From the NCBI GenBank assembly GCA_947501685.1, contig CANMWQ010000002.1, forward strand, positions 248,001-312,000: DNA of 64,000 nt. Direction: 5' to 3'. The notes below the pieces were generated by a model. The model saw only the letters and a list, made by a program, of their open reading frames with translations, did no database searches and was not told the origin of the DNA. Position numbers and translations under genes: made by a program. Of the stretch, positions 52,551-62,349 are shown piece after piece; the stretch's first letter is position 1, and each line of letters begins with the position of its first letter. Source of the DNA: an uncultured Litoreibacter sp. (GTDB lineage Bacteria; Pseudomonadota; Alphaproteobacteria; Rhodobacterales; Rhodobacteraceae).

Positions 52551-53015
52551 ATGAGACGCCCCCTTATAGCAACTATTCTTAGCATCGCCCTTGCGGCGAC
52601 CAGCTTCACCGCCGCCCCGGCCCGCGCCGATGAAGACGTGTTCAAAGTCATTGCCGGGCTGGTCGTCATTGGGGCCTTGGCCAATGCGGCCAACAAAAAG
52701 CGCGACCGCGAAAAGGAGCGCGCCCGTGCCGCCCAAGTGTCCCGCAAGGCCCAACAGCCCACGCCGCTCTATCAGCAAAACCGGCGGGCAACCCGTATCG
52801 ACCGCGCAATTGACCGCGCCCGCGTGGCCCCACAGCGTTGCGTGCGTGAGCAATGGACCCATCGCGGCACCCGTGAGGTTTACGGCGCGCGCTGCATGCA
52901 ACGCCACGCCCGCGCCCAGCTGCCGCAAACCTGCCTGCGCCAGAACCAGACCAATAGCGGCCCGCGCTATTTCTACGCGCCGCGCTGTCTGCGCCAGCAA
53001 GGGTGGCGCGCATAA
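52551..53015 (+). CDS. Small secreted basic protein with duplicated cysteine module
   Basis: A 154-residue precursor: signal peptide to about residue 26 (AAPARA), a hydrophobic stretch (VFKVIAGLVVIGALANA) and an Arg/Lys-rich linker, then two repeats of a CX17C module (PQRCVREQW...YGARCMQRH and PQTCLRQNQ...YAPRCLRQQ). Each repeat has the same cysteine spacing and a conserved Tyr, so it is an internal duplication. GGAGG lies before the ATG. No known family. It is divergent from the other small secreted gene at 52110. Confidence 0.8.
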   Translation: MRRPLIATILSIALAATSFTAAPARADEDVFKVIAGLVVIGALANAANKKRDREKERARAAQVSRKAQQPTPLYQQNRRATRIDRAIDRARVAPQRCVREQWTHRGTREVYGARCMQRHARAQLPQTCLRQNQTNSGPRYFYAPRCLRQQGWRA

Positions 53016-53104
53016 TGCGGGACGCGTGCGCACAAACGGGGGTGACCGCGCAGGTCGCCCCCTTTCTCTTTGCCTTTCCCGGCTGGCCGGTGTTTGAACG
53101 ACCC

Positions 53105-53713
53105 ATGACACCTGATTTCTCATTCGAGGCCGCGCTGATCGCCGACGGCATGTCCCACATCGCAGGCGTGGACGAGGCCGGGCGCGGCCCGCTCTCTGGC
53201 CCCGTGGTCGCCGCCGCCGTGGTGCTGAACCCCGGCGATATCCCCGAGGGGCTCAACGATTCCAAAAAGCTGAGCGCCACCAAGCGCGAGGCACTGTTCG
53301 AGCAGATCAAGCTGCGCGCCAAATACTGCATTGCCGAGGCCAGCGTCGAGGAGATCGACAGCCTCAACATCTATCACGCCTCGCATCTGGCCATGTGCCG
53401 CGCGGTAGCGGGGCTGAACGGCGTCGATCATGTGCTGGTCGACGGCAATAAGGTACCCCGCGACCTGCCGCACCCCGCCACGCCTTTGGTCAAAGGAGAC
53501 GCCCGCTCCCAAACCATTGCGGCGGCATCCATTCTGGCAAAAGTCACCCGAGACCGGATCATGTGTGCATTGGCGCAACAATACCCCGCCTTCAATTGGG
53601 GCAAAAATATGGGCTACCCCACCAAAGAGCATCTCAGTGCATTAGAGCAACACGGGGTAACACCACATCATCGGCGTTCCTATAAACCCGTCCACAACAT
53701 CTTGTGTCGATGA
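53105..53713 (+). CDS. rnhB: Ribonuclease HII
   Basis: Cuts RNA of RNA-DNA hybrids and single ribonucleotides in DNA. The 202-residue protein has the catalytic motif AGVDEAGRGPLSGPV with the DEAGRG acid pair, LNDSKKLS, and a later acidic site VDGNKVP and ASILAKVTRDR. Start taken at MTPDFSFEAAL; the same frame extends 30 codons upstream to an ATG overlapping the previous stop, with weak support either way. ccrM follows after 108 bases. Confidence 0.93.
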   Translation: MTPDFSFEAALIADGMSHIAGVDEAGRGPLSGPVVAAAVVLNPGDIPEGLNDSKKLSATKREALFEQIKLRAKYCIAEASVEEIDSLNIYHASHLAMCRAVAGLNGVDHVLVDGNKVPRDLPHPATPLVKGDARSQTIAAASILAKVTRDRIMCALAQQYPAFNWGKNMGYPTKEHLSALEQHGVTPHHRRSYKPVHNILCR

Positions 53714-53743
53714 TTTTATGTAAGCAATTGAAACTTATAGTTT

Positions 53744-54925
<1,182 letters not shown>

Positions 54926-54990
54926 CAATTTCCACAGAAAACAACAGTTACCGCCCGTGCCTGCGGCCATAACCGCTGGCACATACCTAA

Positions 54991-55028
54991 GCCCTGTCGT
55001 CTCCCCAAGAGCGACAGGGCATTTTTTT
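54991..55028 (+). terminator. Rho-independent terminator of ccrM
   Basis: GCCCTGTCG (54991-54999) pairs perfectly with CGACAGGGC (55012-55020), loop 12 bases, followed by ATTTTTTT. It lies 65 bases after the ccrM stop. Confidence 0.92.
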
Positions 55029-55081
55029 ATGCCAGTGGCTGGGCTAGGCTGTACGCTCTGCTTTGAAGGAGCGCCCATCCC

Positions 55082-56110
55082 ATGACCAAAACCCAGTCCA
55101 TCACTCTCGCCTCGCGCCCCTCCGGCGCGCCCGTTGCCGAGAATTTCGCGCTCAAAACAGCTGAGCTGCCCGCCCCCGGCACAGGCGAATTCCTTGTGCG
55201 CATCATCTGGCTGTCGCTTGACCCCTATATGCGCGGGCGGATGGATGACGCCAAATCCTACGCAGACCCCGTGGCCATCGGCGGCATCATGGAAGGCGGC
55301 GCGGTGGGGGAGGTCATGACCTCCGCGCATCCGGATTTTGCCAAGGGCGACATTGTCACCGGGCAATTTGGCTGGACCACACACGCGATCTCCGACGGGG
55401 AGGGGGTGCGGAAAGTCGACCCTGAGGTCGCGCCAATCTCCACCGCTTTGGGCGTCTTGGGCATGCCGGGGATCACGTCTTGGGTGGGTTTGAACGAAAT
55501 TCTGGGCGGCAAGTCAGGGGAAACCATCGTGGTCTCAGCTGCCTCCGGCGCAGTCGGCGCCATGGTCTGCCAACTGGCCCGCGCCAAGGGCATGCACGTC
55601 ATCGGCGTGGCCGGCGGCCCCGAGAAATGCGCATTTGTGGAACAGGAGCTAAGCTGCGACATCTGCCTTGACCACCGCGCCCATGACGCCAAATCGCTGG
55701 CCGCCGCGTTGAAAGACGCGGCCCCGAACGGCGTTGATTGCTACTTTGAGAATGTCGGCGGCAAAACGTTGGAGGCCGTGCTGACCCGCATGAACACCGG
55801 CGGGCGCATCGCTGTCTGCGGCATGATCGCCTGGTATTCGGGCCAAGGCCTTGCCGAGGCGCAGCCCTTGCCCGCTGTCTGGCGCAACATCCTGACCCGG
55901 CGTTTGCGGGTGCAGGGGTTCATCATCTTCGATCATTTCCACCTGATGGGGCAGTTTCAAAAAGAAGTCGGGCCACTGGTGGGCAATGGCACAATCAAGG
56001 TGAAGGAAAGCGTGGCTGAGGGGCTAGAAAACGCGCCCGAGGCCTTCATGGCGCTGCTAAGCGGCGGCAATTTCGGCAAGCAATTGGTGCGGGTCGGCGA
56101 CGATCCTTAA
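55082..56110 (+). CDS. Zinc-free MDR oxidoreductase (leukotriene B4 dehydrogenase / CurA-like)
   Basis: A 342-residue NADP-dependent reductase of the medium-chain family. DPYMRGRMDDAKSY and GGIMEGGAVGEV are typical of the PTGR/CurA subgroup, which reduces alpha,beta-unsaturated ketones and aldehydes; the cofactor site is VSAASGAVGAMVCQLA and the C-terminus has the family's NILTRRLRVQGFIIFDH. The zinc ligands of alcohol dehydrogenases are absent. It stands alone after the ccrM terminator. Confidence 0.93.
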   Translation: MTKTQSITLASRPSGAPVAENFALKTAELPAPGTGEFLVRIIWLSLDPYMRGRMDDAKSYADPVAIGGIMEGGAVGEVMTSAHPDFAKGDIVTGQFGWTTHAISDGEGVRKVDPEVAPISTALGVLGMPGITSWVGLNEILGGKSGETIVVSAASGAVGAMVCQLARAKGMHVIGVAGGPEKCAFVEQELSCDICLDHRAHDAKSLAAALKDAAPNGVDCYFENVGGKTLEAVLTRMNTGGRIAVCGMIAWYSGQGLAEAQPLPAVWRNILTRRLRVQGFIIFDHFHLMGQFQKEVGPLVGNGTIKVKESVAEGLENAPEAFMALLSGGNFGKQLVRVGDDP

Positions 56111-56148
56111 AGGGGTGCGTGCCGCACGTTTGTTTTATTGTGCTCTTT

Positions 56149-56165
56149 GGGGAGCTTTGCTCCCC
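56149..56165. other. Perfect 7-bp hairpin between the MDR gene and alkB
   Basis: GGGGAGC (56149-56155) and GCTCCCC (56159-56165) form a stem with a TTT loop. No T-run follows on either strand, so it may be a weak terminator or protein-stall site for the convergent genes. Confidence 0.5.
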
Positions 56166-56178
56166 AGCCGCACGGGCA

Positions 56179-56214
56179 AACCCCTCAGGATATTTCTGAA
56201 CATGGAAAGGGGTT
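56179..56214. repeat. Copy of the dispersed ATATTT motif after alkB
   Basis: The 24-base core at 56186-56209 matches the copy at 7508 at about 20 positions (CAGGATATTT then ACATGGAAAG). It is enclosed by AACCCCT (56179-56185) and AGGGGTT (56208-56214), which can pair. It overlaps the alkB stop codon by two bases, so it lies just in the 3' end of that transcript. Confidence 0.65.
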
Positions 56215-57352
56215 AGCGCGGCATCGGGTTTGACGCGGTTTTGTAAGGCGTCCAATCGGTGATTTCGGGGTAATACATCGCCCGCCATTTGCGCACGCGC
56301 GGGTTCATGATGCGCCGAAACAGCGGTGGGATCATCGCGCAGATCGTCATTACGGGATAGCCATGCGGCAGCTGCGGCGCGTCTTGTTCGGTGTAGGTCT
56401 GCAGCAAAGGAAAGCGGCGGTCGGGCTTGTAATGGTGATCCGAGTGGCGTTGCAGGTTGATCAAGAACCAGTTCGACGCACGCTGCGCCGCGTTCCAGGA
56501 ATGGCGGGGCAAGACGTGTTCGTATTTGCCATCGCCCAGATGTTTGCGGGTCAGGCCGTAATGCTCGATGTAATTGACCAATTCCAGCTGCCAGATGGCG
56601 ACGAAGGACTGAAACAGGAAAAGTCCTATGCCGGCCCAGCCGCCGATCAGCGCGGACAGGATCAAGAAGCCCGATTGCAGCGCAGCGTAGCGCCAGAACG
56701 GATTGCGTCGGTCTGTAGCGGGCAGGTTCTTGCGGGCGAGCATTTTGGTCTCCGCCTGCCATGCGGATGTGACGCATTGATGCAGCACGCGTGGGAAATA
56801 GCGGTGGAAGCCTTCATTGTAGCGGGCTGTCACCGGGTCTTTGGGGGTCGCCACGTAGCGGTGATGGTTCAGCAAATGCTCAGACCGGAAATGGCTGTAG
56901 AGCACCGAGGCCAAAAGCAAGTCGGCCAGCCAGCGCTCCATTCGGTTTTTCTGGTGCATCAGCTCGTGGGAATAGTTGATGCCGACGGAGCCGGTCACCA
57001 CCCCAATGCCGAAGAACAGCCAGATCACCTCCGACGTGGACAAGTGGTCTGCGTTCACCGCGTAGGCCATGGTGCCGAAGATCGTGACAAGCTGCACCGG
57101 GAACCAGATCAGCGTGATTGCCCTATACCAGAAGAGGTCACCCTCTTCCGTTTCAGGGTCCGCATTATCGGTGTTTGCGCCCACAAACGCGTCCAGCACG
57201 GAGAACATGCCCCAGCCAAAAAGCGGGATCAGCGCGATGGTCCAGCCGCCTTGCGTGGCCGCGATGACCACCAGCGGGATCATGGCCAGTGACAGCCAAA
57301 ACGGGGCGGCGGCGCTGATCGACTTAACCTGAGCGGGTGAAAGAGTGGCCAT
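56213..57352 (-). CDS. alkB: Alkane 1-monooxygenase
   Basis: Hydroxylates the end carbon of medium or long alkanes with oxygen and reduced rubredoxin. The 379-residue membrane protein has several helices at the N-terminus and the AlkB histidine boxes HELMH, EHLLNHHRYVATPKD and QRHSDHHYKP, plus the diagnostic NYIEHYGLTR. No rubredoxin or regulator gene is next to it. It lies 26 bases from mutY (upstream on the same strand). A dispersed motif lies at its end. Confidence 0.94.
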   Translation of the reverse strand: MATLSPAQVKSISAAAPFWLSLAMIPLVVIAATQGGWTIALIPLFGWGMFSVLDAFVGANTDNADPETEEGDLFWYRAITLIWFPVQLVTIFGTMAYAVNADHLSTSEVIWLFFGIGVVTGSVGINYSHELMHQKNRMERWLADLLLASVLYSHFRSEHLLNHHRYVATPKDPVTARYNEGFHRYFPRVLHQCVTSAWQAETKMLARKNLPATDRRNPFWRYAALQSGFLILSALIGGWAGIGLFLFQSFVAIWQLELVNYIEHYGLTRKHLGDGKYEHVLPRHSWNAAQRASNWFLINLQRHSDHHYKPDRRFPLLQTYTEQDAPQLPHGYPVMTICAMIPPLFRRIMNPRVRKWRAMYYPEITDWTPYKTASNPMPR

Positions 57353-57378
57353 GGTGTCAGATTACCGGGCGCGCGCAG

Positions 57379-58431
57379 TCAATCAAGGGCCAGTGCGGGC
57401 GACGCCACGTCATAGACCTTGCGCATCACTGTGGGCAGGTCGGCGGGGCTGAACCGGTCATGGGCGATGAAGTGACCACGGTCCGGCTGCAATGCGGTGA
57501 ACGCGGTGAGCACCTGTAGCTTCAGGTGGAAATGCGTGAACGTATGGCGCACCTCGACACCTGTGTCTTGCCAATCAGCGGTGGCAGGCGGCGCGGGGGC
57601 GGGCGCGTCGGACCAGTCCGAGCCGGGCCAGCCCAACATGCCGCCCAACAGACCCTTTTCAGGCCGGGTTTCCAGAAGCCACGCGCCATCGCGGCGGCGC
57701 AGCACATAGACAATGCCCAACCGGGTGGGTTTTTGCTTTTTCGGCAGCTTCTTTGGCAGCTCAGCCGCGATGCCCTGCGCGCGGGCCTGGCACGCGTCCA
57801 TCCATGGGCAAATGCCGCAGGCAGGTGATTTGGGTGTGCAGATCGTGGCCCCCAGATCCATCACTGCCTGGTTGTAATCGCCTTGCCGCGCATCAGGCGT
57901 CAGCCCGGTGGCCAGCGCGGTCAGCTCAGGCTTGGATGTGGGCAACGGGACCTCGACCGCGTAGAGCCGCGACATGACGCGCTCCACATTGCCGTCCACA
58001 ACCGTCGCCTGTCGGTCAAACGCGATGGAGGCGATGGCGGCGGAGGTATAAGGTCCGATGCCGGGCAGGGTTTGCAGCGCCTCGACCGTGTCAGGGAACT
58101 GCCCGCCATGATCTGCCACCACCGCCCGCGCGCATTTCAGCAGGTTGCGGGCGCGGGCGTAATAGCCAAGCCCGGCCCAGGCGGCCATGACATCGGCATC
58201 CTCCGCAGCGGCCAGAGCGCGCACATTGGGCCAGAGCGTGGTGAACTTGATAAAGTAGCCACGCACGGCGGCCACGGTGGTTTGCTGCAACATGATCTCC
58301 GACAGCCACACCCGGTAGGGGTCCGGCGCGACACCAGCCTGCTTGTCAGCCGGAGGCACCCGCCACGGCATGGCGCGGGCATGGTCGTCATACCAGCTGA
58401 GCAGGGTTTGCGGGTCCGGGGTCTCACGCAA
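57379..58431 (-). CDS. mutY: A/G-specific adenine DNA glycosylase
   Basis: Removes adenine paired with 8-oxoguanine. The 350-residue protein has the helix-hairpin-helix LPGIGPYTSAAIAS, catalytic Asp in VDGNVERVMSRLYAV, the 4Fe-4S cysteines in CTPKSPACGICPWMDAC, and a C-terminal NUDIX-like domain that reads the oxoguanine strand. Divergent from the DciA-like gene, with 84 bases between. The first residues MRETPDPQTLLSWYD agree with family starts. Confidence 0.95.
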   Translation of the reverse strand: MRETPDPQTLLSWYDDHARAMPWRVPPADKQAGVAPDPYRVWLSEIMLQQTTVAAVRGYFIKFTTLWPNVRALAAAEDADVMAAWAGLGYYARARNLLKCARAVVADHGGQFPDTVEALQTLPGIGPYTSAAIASIAFDRQATVVDGNVERVMSRLYAVEVPLPTSKPELTALATGLTPDARQGDYNQAVMDLGATICTPKSPACGICPWMDACQARAQGIAAELPKKLPKKQKPTRLGIVYVLRRRDGAWLLETRPEKGLLGGMLGWPGSDWSDAPAPAPPATADWQDTGVEVRHTFTHFHLKLQVLTAFTALQPDRGHFIAHDRFSPADLPTVMRKVYDVASPALALD

Positions 58432-58515
58432 AGTTTATGTCTCCGGTCTCTTGGTTTATGCTGTGCAGATCGCAGCTATATCGTAAACTCTGCTTGAGCA
58501 CTTTCGAAAGGCGCC

Positions 58516-59076
58516 ATGGCCCAGAAACCGACATATGCCAAGCGCAACACAGCGCCAAGGCCCGCGGCCCGAAAGCGCGGCTACGGGTTCAAGGCCATGT
58601 CTGGCCTGATCCAGAACCGGGTCAAGGGAGCGGGCGAAAAGCGCGGCTTTGCGGTGATGCGGCTGCTGACCCATTGGGAGGACATCGTGGGCCCCGATCT
58701 GGCGCGCCTCGCCACCCCGGTGAAGATGGGGTATGGCCGCGAGGGCTTCGGCGCCACATTGACCATTTTGGTCACCGGGGCCAATGCGCCGATGGTGCAG
58801 ATGCAGCTGCCGCAAATCCGCGAGCGGGTGAACAGTTGCTACGGATATGCCGCTGTCAGCCGGGTGGCGATCACCCAGACAGCGCCGGTCGGGTTTCTCG
58901 AGGGGCGCACGCCCTTTGACGGCCCGCCCAAGAAGGAGAAACCTCCCGTCACGGCGGAGGTGAAAAAGGCCTCGGCTGATCTGTCGGACGGGGTGGAGGA
59001 CGAGGGGTTGCGGCGCGCGCTGGACCTGCTCGCCCGCAATGTTTTATCGCGCAAACATGCGCCTGAAAGGAACTGA
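58516..59076 (+). CDS. DciA-like protein (DUF721)
   Basis: A 186-residue protein with the DUF721 domain (AVMRLLTHWEDIVGPDLARLATPVKM, then VNSCYGYAAVSRVAITQT). DciA proteins load the replicative helicase DnaB in bacteria without DnaC, which fits alphaproteobacteria. The N-terminus is basic and the C-terminal part is low-complexity. Its stop codon is one base from the ATG of the DsbA-like gene, so they are co-transcribed. The family is likely; the DnaB-loading role is inferred. Confidence 0.83.
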   Translation: MAQKPTYAKRNTAPRPAARKRGYGFKAMSGLIQNRVKGAGEKRGFAVMRLLTHWEDIVGPDLARLATPVKMGYGREGFGATLTILVTGANAPMVQMQLPQIRERVNSCYGYAAVSRVAITQTAPVGFLEGRTPFDGPPKKEKPPVTAEVKKASADLSDGVEDEGLRRALDLLARNVLSRKHAPERN

Positions 59077-59077
59077 T

Positions 59078-59740
59078 ATGAACCGTAACCTACTGCTCGC
59101 TGGTCTGGCCGTTATGGCCGTCGCAATCGGCGGCTTTTTCATGATGAACCGCACCGCGTCGTCTGAACTGCCCAGTGTCGCCACGGCGGCGCAGGCGCAG
59201 ACGGCGGGCGATGTGGACACCTCCATCGTGCAGGAAATGACGCTGGGCGACGAGAACGCGCCGATCACCATGATCGAATACGCCTCCTACACCTGCCCGC
59301 ATTGCCAGCGCTTCCACAAGGATGTCTTCCCGCAGCTCAAGGCCGACTATATCGACACGGGCAAGGTGCGGTTCATCTACCGCGAGGTCTATTTCGACGG
59401 GCCGGGCCTCTGGGCGGGCATGACCGCGCGCTGTGGTGGGGAGGATCGCTTCTTCGGCATGGTCGATCTGATCTATGACAACCAGCGCGAATGGACACAA
59501 GGCGCGCCGGCGCAGATTGCGGCCAACCTCAAACGCATGGGCAAGCTTGCGGGCATGAGCGACGAGCAGCTCGACGCCTGCCTGCAAGACGGTGAGAAAG
59601 CCCGCGCGCTGACTGCCGTGTTTCAGGAAAACGCGGAGCGGGACGGCATCCGGTCGACCCCTAGCTTCATGATCGACGGCAAGCTGGAATCCAACATGTC
59701 CTACGCAGACATGAAGGCGCTGCTGGACGCAAAACTGTAA
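59078..59740 (+). CDS. DsbA-family thiol oxidoreductase, exported
   Basis: A 220-residue thioredoxin-fold protein with an N-terminal anchor or signal (LLLAGLAVMAVAIGGFFMM) and the redox pair CPHC at 73-76, the cis-Pro in RSTPSFMIDG near the end and the inserted helical domain. CPHC is the DsbA pattern, so it likely oxidises or isomerises periplasmic cysteines. Start at MNRNLLLAG, right after AAAGGAA, which overlaps the DciA gene stop. Sharing an operon with DciA is common in Rhodobacteraceae as I recall. Confidence 0.9.
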   Translation: MNRNLLLAGLAVMAVAIGGFFMMNRTASSELPSVATAAQAQTAGDVDTSIVQEMTLGDENAPITMIEYASYTCPHCQRFHKDVFPQLKADYIDTGKVRFIYREVYFDGPGLWAGMTARCGGEDRFFGMVDLIYDNQREWTQGAPAQIAANLKRMGKLAGMSDEQLDACLQDGEKARALTAVFQENAERDGIRSTPSFMIDGKLESNMSYADMKALLDAKL

Positions 59741-59746
59741 CGCGCT

Positions 59747-60721
59747 TTACCGGGGCAGGAGCGCGTCAAAGGCGCTCCAATCCTCGACCTCGAGGCGCAC
59801 AGGCAAAGTCAGAACCTCTGACCTGGAGGACGCGGGCAAACGCACCGCGTCCTTTTCTGTTGTCACCAGCTGCGCACCAAGCCTGCCCGCCTCGCTCAGA
59901 AGCCGGGTCATCAGCGCGTCCGACAGGGGCTGATGGTCGTCCAAAGCCTCCGATTTGACGATCACGGCGCCAAGCCGCTCCAGCGTGGCAAAGAACTTTT
60001 CGGGCATGCCGATTCCAGCGAAGGCCAGAACCCGCAGCCCCTCCCACGCCATCCCTGTCTGCAACGGGGTCAGCTGCCCGGTCATATGCGGCAGTGCCTC
60101 GGGTAAATCATTCAACCCGCCAAACCGCGCCTGCGCGCGGGGGGTGCCGATGCTCAGCAAGATATCCGCCCGCGCCAGCCCGACCTCCAGCGGTTCCCGC
60201 AGCGGTCCGGCGGGCAGCACGCGGCCATTGCCAAAACCGCGCACCGCATCAACCACCACCACCGAGATATCTTTATGCACGCTCGGGTTCTGATGCCCGT
60301 CATCCAACACGATCACCTCGGCCCCGGCGGCAGCGGCGGCACGCGCACCTGCGGCACGGTCCTTGGCCACCCAAACCGGCGCAAAAGCAGAGAGCAAAAG
60401 CGGCTCGTCGCCCACCTGATCGGCGCTATGCCCACGTTCATCGACCTGAACCGGGCCGTGCAGGCTGCCGCCATGCCCTCGGCTGACCACATGCGGGCGA
60501 AGACCGCGCGCCAAAAGCCGCTCCACCAGCGCCATCACGGTCGGCGTTTTCCCGGTGCCACCCACATTGATATTGCCGACACAGATCACGGGGATATCCA
60601 GCTTTTCAGGCACCGCCTTGGCAATCCGCCGCGCGGTGCCCGCCGCATAAAGCGCCGCAAACGGGGACAAAACGGCAGAGGCAAATCCGGCAGGGCGGTG
60701 CCAAAACGCCGGTGCCTTCAC
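59747..60721 (-). CDS. lpxK: Tetraacyldisaccharide 4'-kinase
   Basis: Phosphorylates the lipid A disaccharide at the 4' position in the inner membrane. The 324-residue protein has the N-terminal hydrophobic helix, Walker A in GNINVGGTGKTPTVMALVERL, HVVSRGHGG, VGDEPLLLS and VILDDGHQNPSV-type motifs. It overlaps waaA upstream (stop and ATG share bases), so lipid A kinase and Kdo transferase are co-translated. Its 3' end faces the DsbA-like gene six bases away. Confidence 0.95.
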   Translation of the reverse strand: MKAPAFWHRPAGFASAVLSPFAALYAAGTARRIAKAVPEKLDIPVICVGNINVGGTGKTPTVMALVERLLARGLRPHVVSRGHGGSLHGPVQVDERGHSADQVGDEPLLLSAFAPVWVAKDRAAGARAAAAAGAEVIVLDDGHQNPSVHKDISVVVVDAVRGFGNGRVLPAGPLREPLEVGLARADILLSIGTPRAQARFGGLNDLPEALPHMTGQLTPLQTGMAWEGLRVLAFAGIGMPEKFFATLERLGAVIVKSEALDDHQPLSDALMTRLLSEAGRLGAQLVTTEKDAVRLPASSRSEVLTLPVRLEVEDWSAFDALLPR

Positions 60722-62010
60722 GCCCCCACCTCAAGCGCGTCCAGCATGTCGGTGATCTCGGCCAAGGCGCGCTCCGTCGCGCCTGCGCCGCTGGACGTGA
60801 CCTCCCACGCCGCATGCGCATAGGAGGCCGCCTTATGCGGCTCCAACGTGTCGGTCACCGCGCGGGCAAGCTCCTTGGCGTTGCGCACCGGGATAGCCGC
60901 CCCCGCCTCGTCGAGCCGCGAATAAATGTCCGGCGCATTGGTGACATGGGGCCCGTGAATAATCGCCGAGCCAAGGGCGGCAGGTTCATAGGGGTTATGC
61001 CCGCCAATATTGACCAAAGAGCCGCCCAGAAATGTCGCAGGCGCAAGCCTGTACCACAGACCCATCTCGCCCAGAGTGTCGACCAGATAGACCTGCGTGG
61101 AGGGGTCCGGCTCCCGCCCCTCAGACCGGATCGCGACGCTCAGCCCCCGGCGGCGCAGCATCTCGGTTATCTCGGGCGTGCGTTCGGGGTGGCGCGGGGC
61201 AAGGATCAGCAACAGCCGATGGGCCGATTTCAGTGCGGCCAGATGCGCCTCCACGGCAATCTCTTCCTCGCCGGGATGGGTAGAGGCCGCCAGCCACACG
61301 GGCCGGGTCTTAAGCAGGTCCACGAAATGCAACCGCTCGGCCTCGTCATGCGGCAGTGCGCCGCTGCTTTCCTTTAGCGAGCCGATGACATGCAACGTGT
61401 CACGCCGCGCGCCCAGCCTGCGCAAATACCCCGCAGTGGCTTCGTCCTGCGCAAAAATGCTGCCAAACCGCCGCAACACCGCCTTTGAAGCAGATGGCAG
61501 CCACCGCCAGCGGTCATGCGACACCCGCGACATCCGCGCATTGAGCAGCATCATTTTGGTGCCCCGCGCCGCCGTCTGGGTGATCAGGTTCGGCCACAGC
61601 TCGCTTTCGGTCCAGATCGCCACATCAGGTTTCCAATGATCCAGAAACCGGGCGACATAAGGCCCCACATCCAGCGGCACAAATTGATGGATGATCTGCG
61701 CGGGCAGCCGGTCTACCAACACCTCCGCCGAGCTGCGGGTGCCGGTCGTCACCAGCACATTGAGGTCGGGAAACTCGTCCAGAATCTGGTCAATCAGCAG
61801 CAGCAGCGACAGCGATTCCCCCACGGAGGCCGCATGAAACCAGATCAACGTCCCCTGGGGCCGGGGCTGCGACGCCTCACCGCGCCGCTCATCCACCCGG
61901 TCAGGGTCTTCCTTTCCAGCCTTAAGCCGCGCCTGCAATTTGCGCTCCGCAAAGCCCATCATTCGGTTCGACACCGCTTGGTAGGCCAAAAGTCCCAAAG
62001 AGAACGCCAC
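60718..62010 (-). CDS. waaA: 3-deoxy-D-manno-octulosonic acid (Kdo) transferase
   Basis: Attaches Kdo sugars to the lipid A precursor at the inner membrane. The 430-residue GT30 enzyme has the acidic motif HAASVGESLSLLLLI, WTESELWPNLI, and STHPGEEEIAVEA, with GGHNPYEPAALG in the C-terminal half. It starts at a GTG (MAFSLGLLAYQ). Order waaA-lpxK with overlapping ends fits lipid A core synthesis in Rhodobacteraceae. The DUF4170 gene precedes it by 15 bases. Confidence 0.95.
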   Translation of the reverse strand: MAFSLGLLAYQAVSNRMMGFAERKLQARLKAGKEDPDRVDERRGEASQPRPQGTLIWFHAASVGESLSLLLLIDQILDEFPDLNVLVTTGTRSSAEVLVDRLPAQIIHQFVPLDVGPYVARFLDHWKPDVAIWTESELWPNLITQTAARGTKMMLLNARMSRVSHDRWRWLPSASKAVLRRFGSIFAQDEATAGYLRRLGARRDTLHVIGSLKESSGALPHDEAERLHFVDLLKTRPVWLAASTHPGEEEIAVEAHLAALKSAHRLLLILAPRHPERTPEITEMLRRRGLSVAIRSEGREPDPSTQVYLVDTLGEMGLWYRLAPATFLGGSLVNIGGHNPYEPAALGSAIIHGPHVTNAPDIYSRLDEAGAAIPVRNAKELARAVTDTLEPHKAASYAHAAWEVTSSGAGATERALAEITDMLDALEVGA

Positions 62011-62025
62011 GCGCGCAGGCCCGCC

Positions 62026-62271
62026 TTAGCTGTCGAGTTCTTCGGTCGGGCTCGCCGCGGCCTCTTCGTCGCGCAGCCGGTGAATATGGGCGATGAAATA
62101 GCGCATATGCGCATTGTCCACCGTCCGCTGCGCCTCGGATTTCCAGGCGTTATAGGCGCTGTCGTAATCCGGGAACATGCCGACGATATGAATGTCATCG
62201 ACATCCTTGAAGGCGTTTTTGGTCGGGTCGATCAGCTCGCCACCAAAGACCAGATGAAGACGTTGTGTCAT
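62026..62271 (-). CDS. DUF4170 protein
   Basis: An 81-residue soluble protein: RLHLVFGGELIDP, then DIHIVGMFPDYDSAYNAWKSEAQRTVDNAHMRYFIAHIHRL and an acidic tail. This is the conserved DUF4170 seen next to lipid A genes in alphaproteobacteria. Function unknown. Its position between cysQ-like and waaA genes suggests a link with lipid A modification or simply a shared transcript. Confidence 0.85.
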   Translation of the reverse strand: MTQRLHLVFGGELIDPTKNAFKDVDDIHIVGMFPDYDSAYNAWKSEAQRTVDNAHMRYFIAHIHRLRDEEAAASPTEELDS

Positions 62272-62349
62272 GAAGAAGCTCCCTTATTTCCGCGCCTGAG
62301 TTTACGGGAAGCGCCCGCCACGCAACAGAGGAGATTTACGCACCCGCAC

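Noticed and set aside
52401-53123. Extension of the small secreted protein gene upstream to 53123
   Set aside because: The extended part is antisense to the gene at 52551 and rnhB; the signal peptide and ribosome site define the start at 52400.
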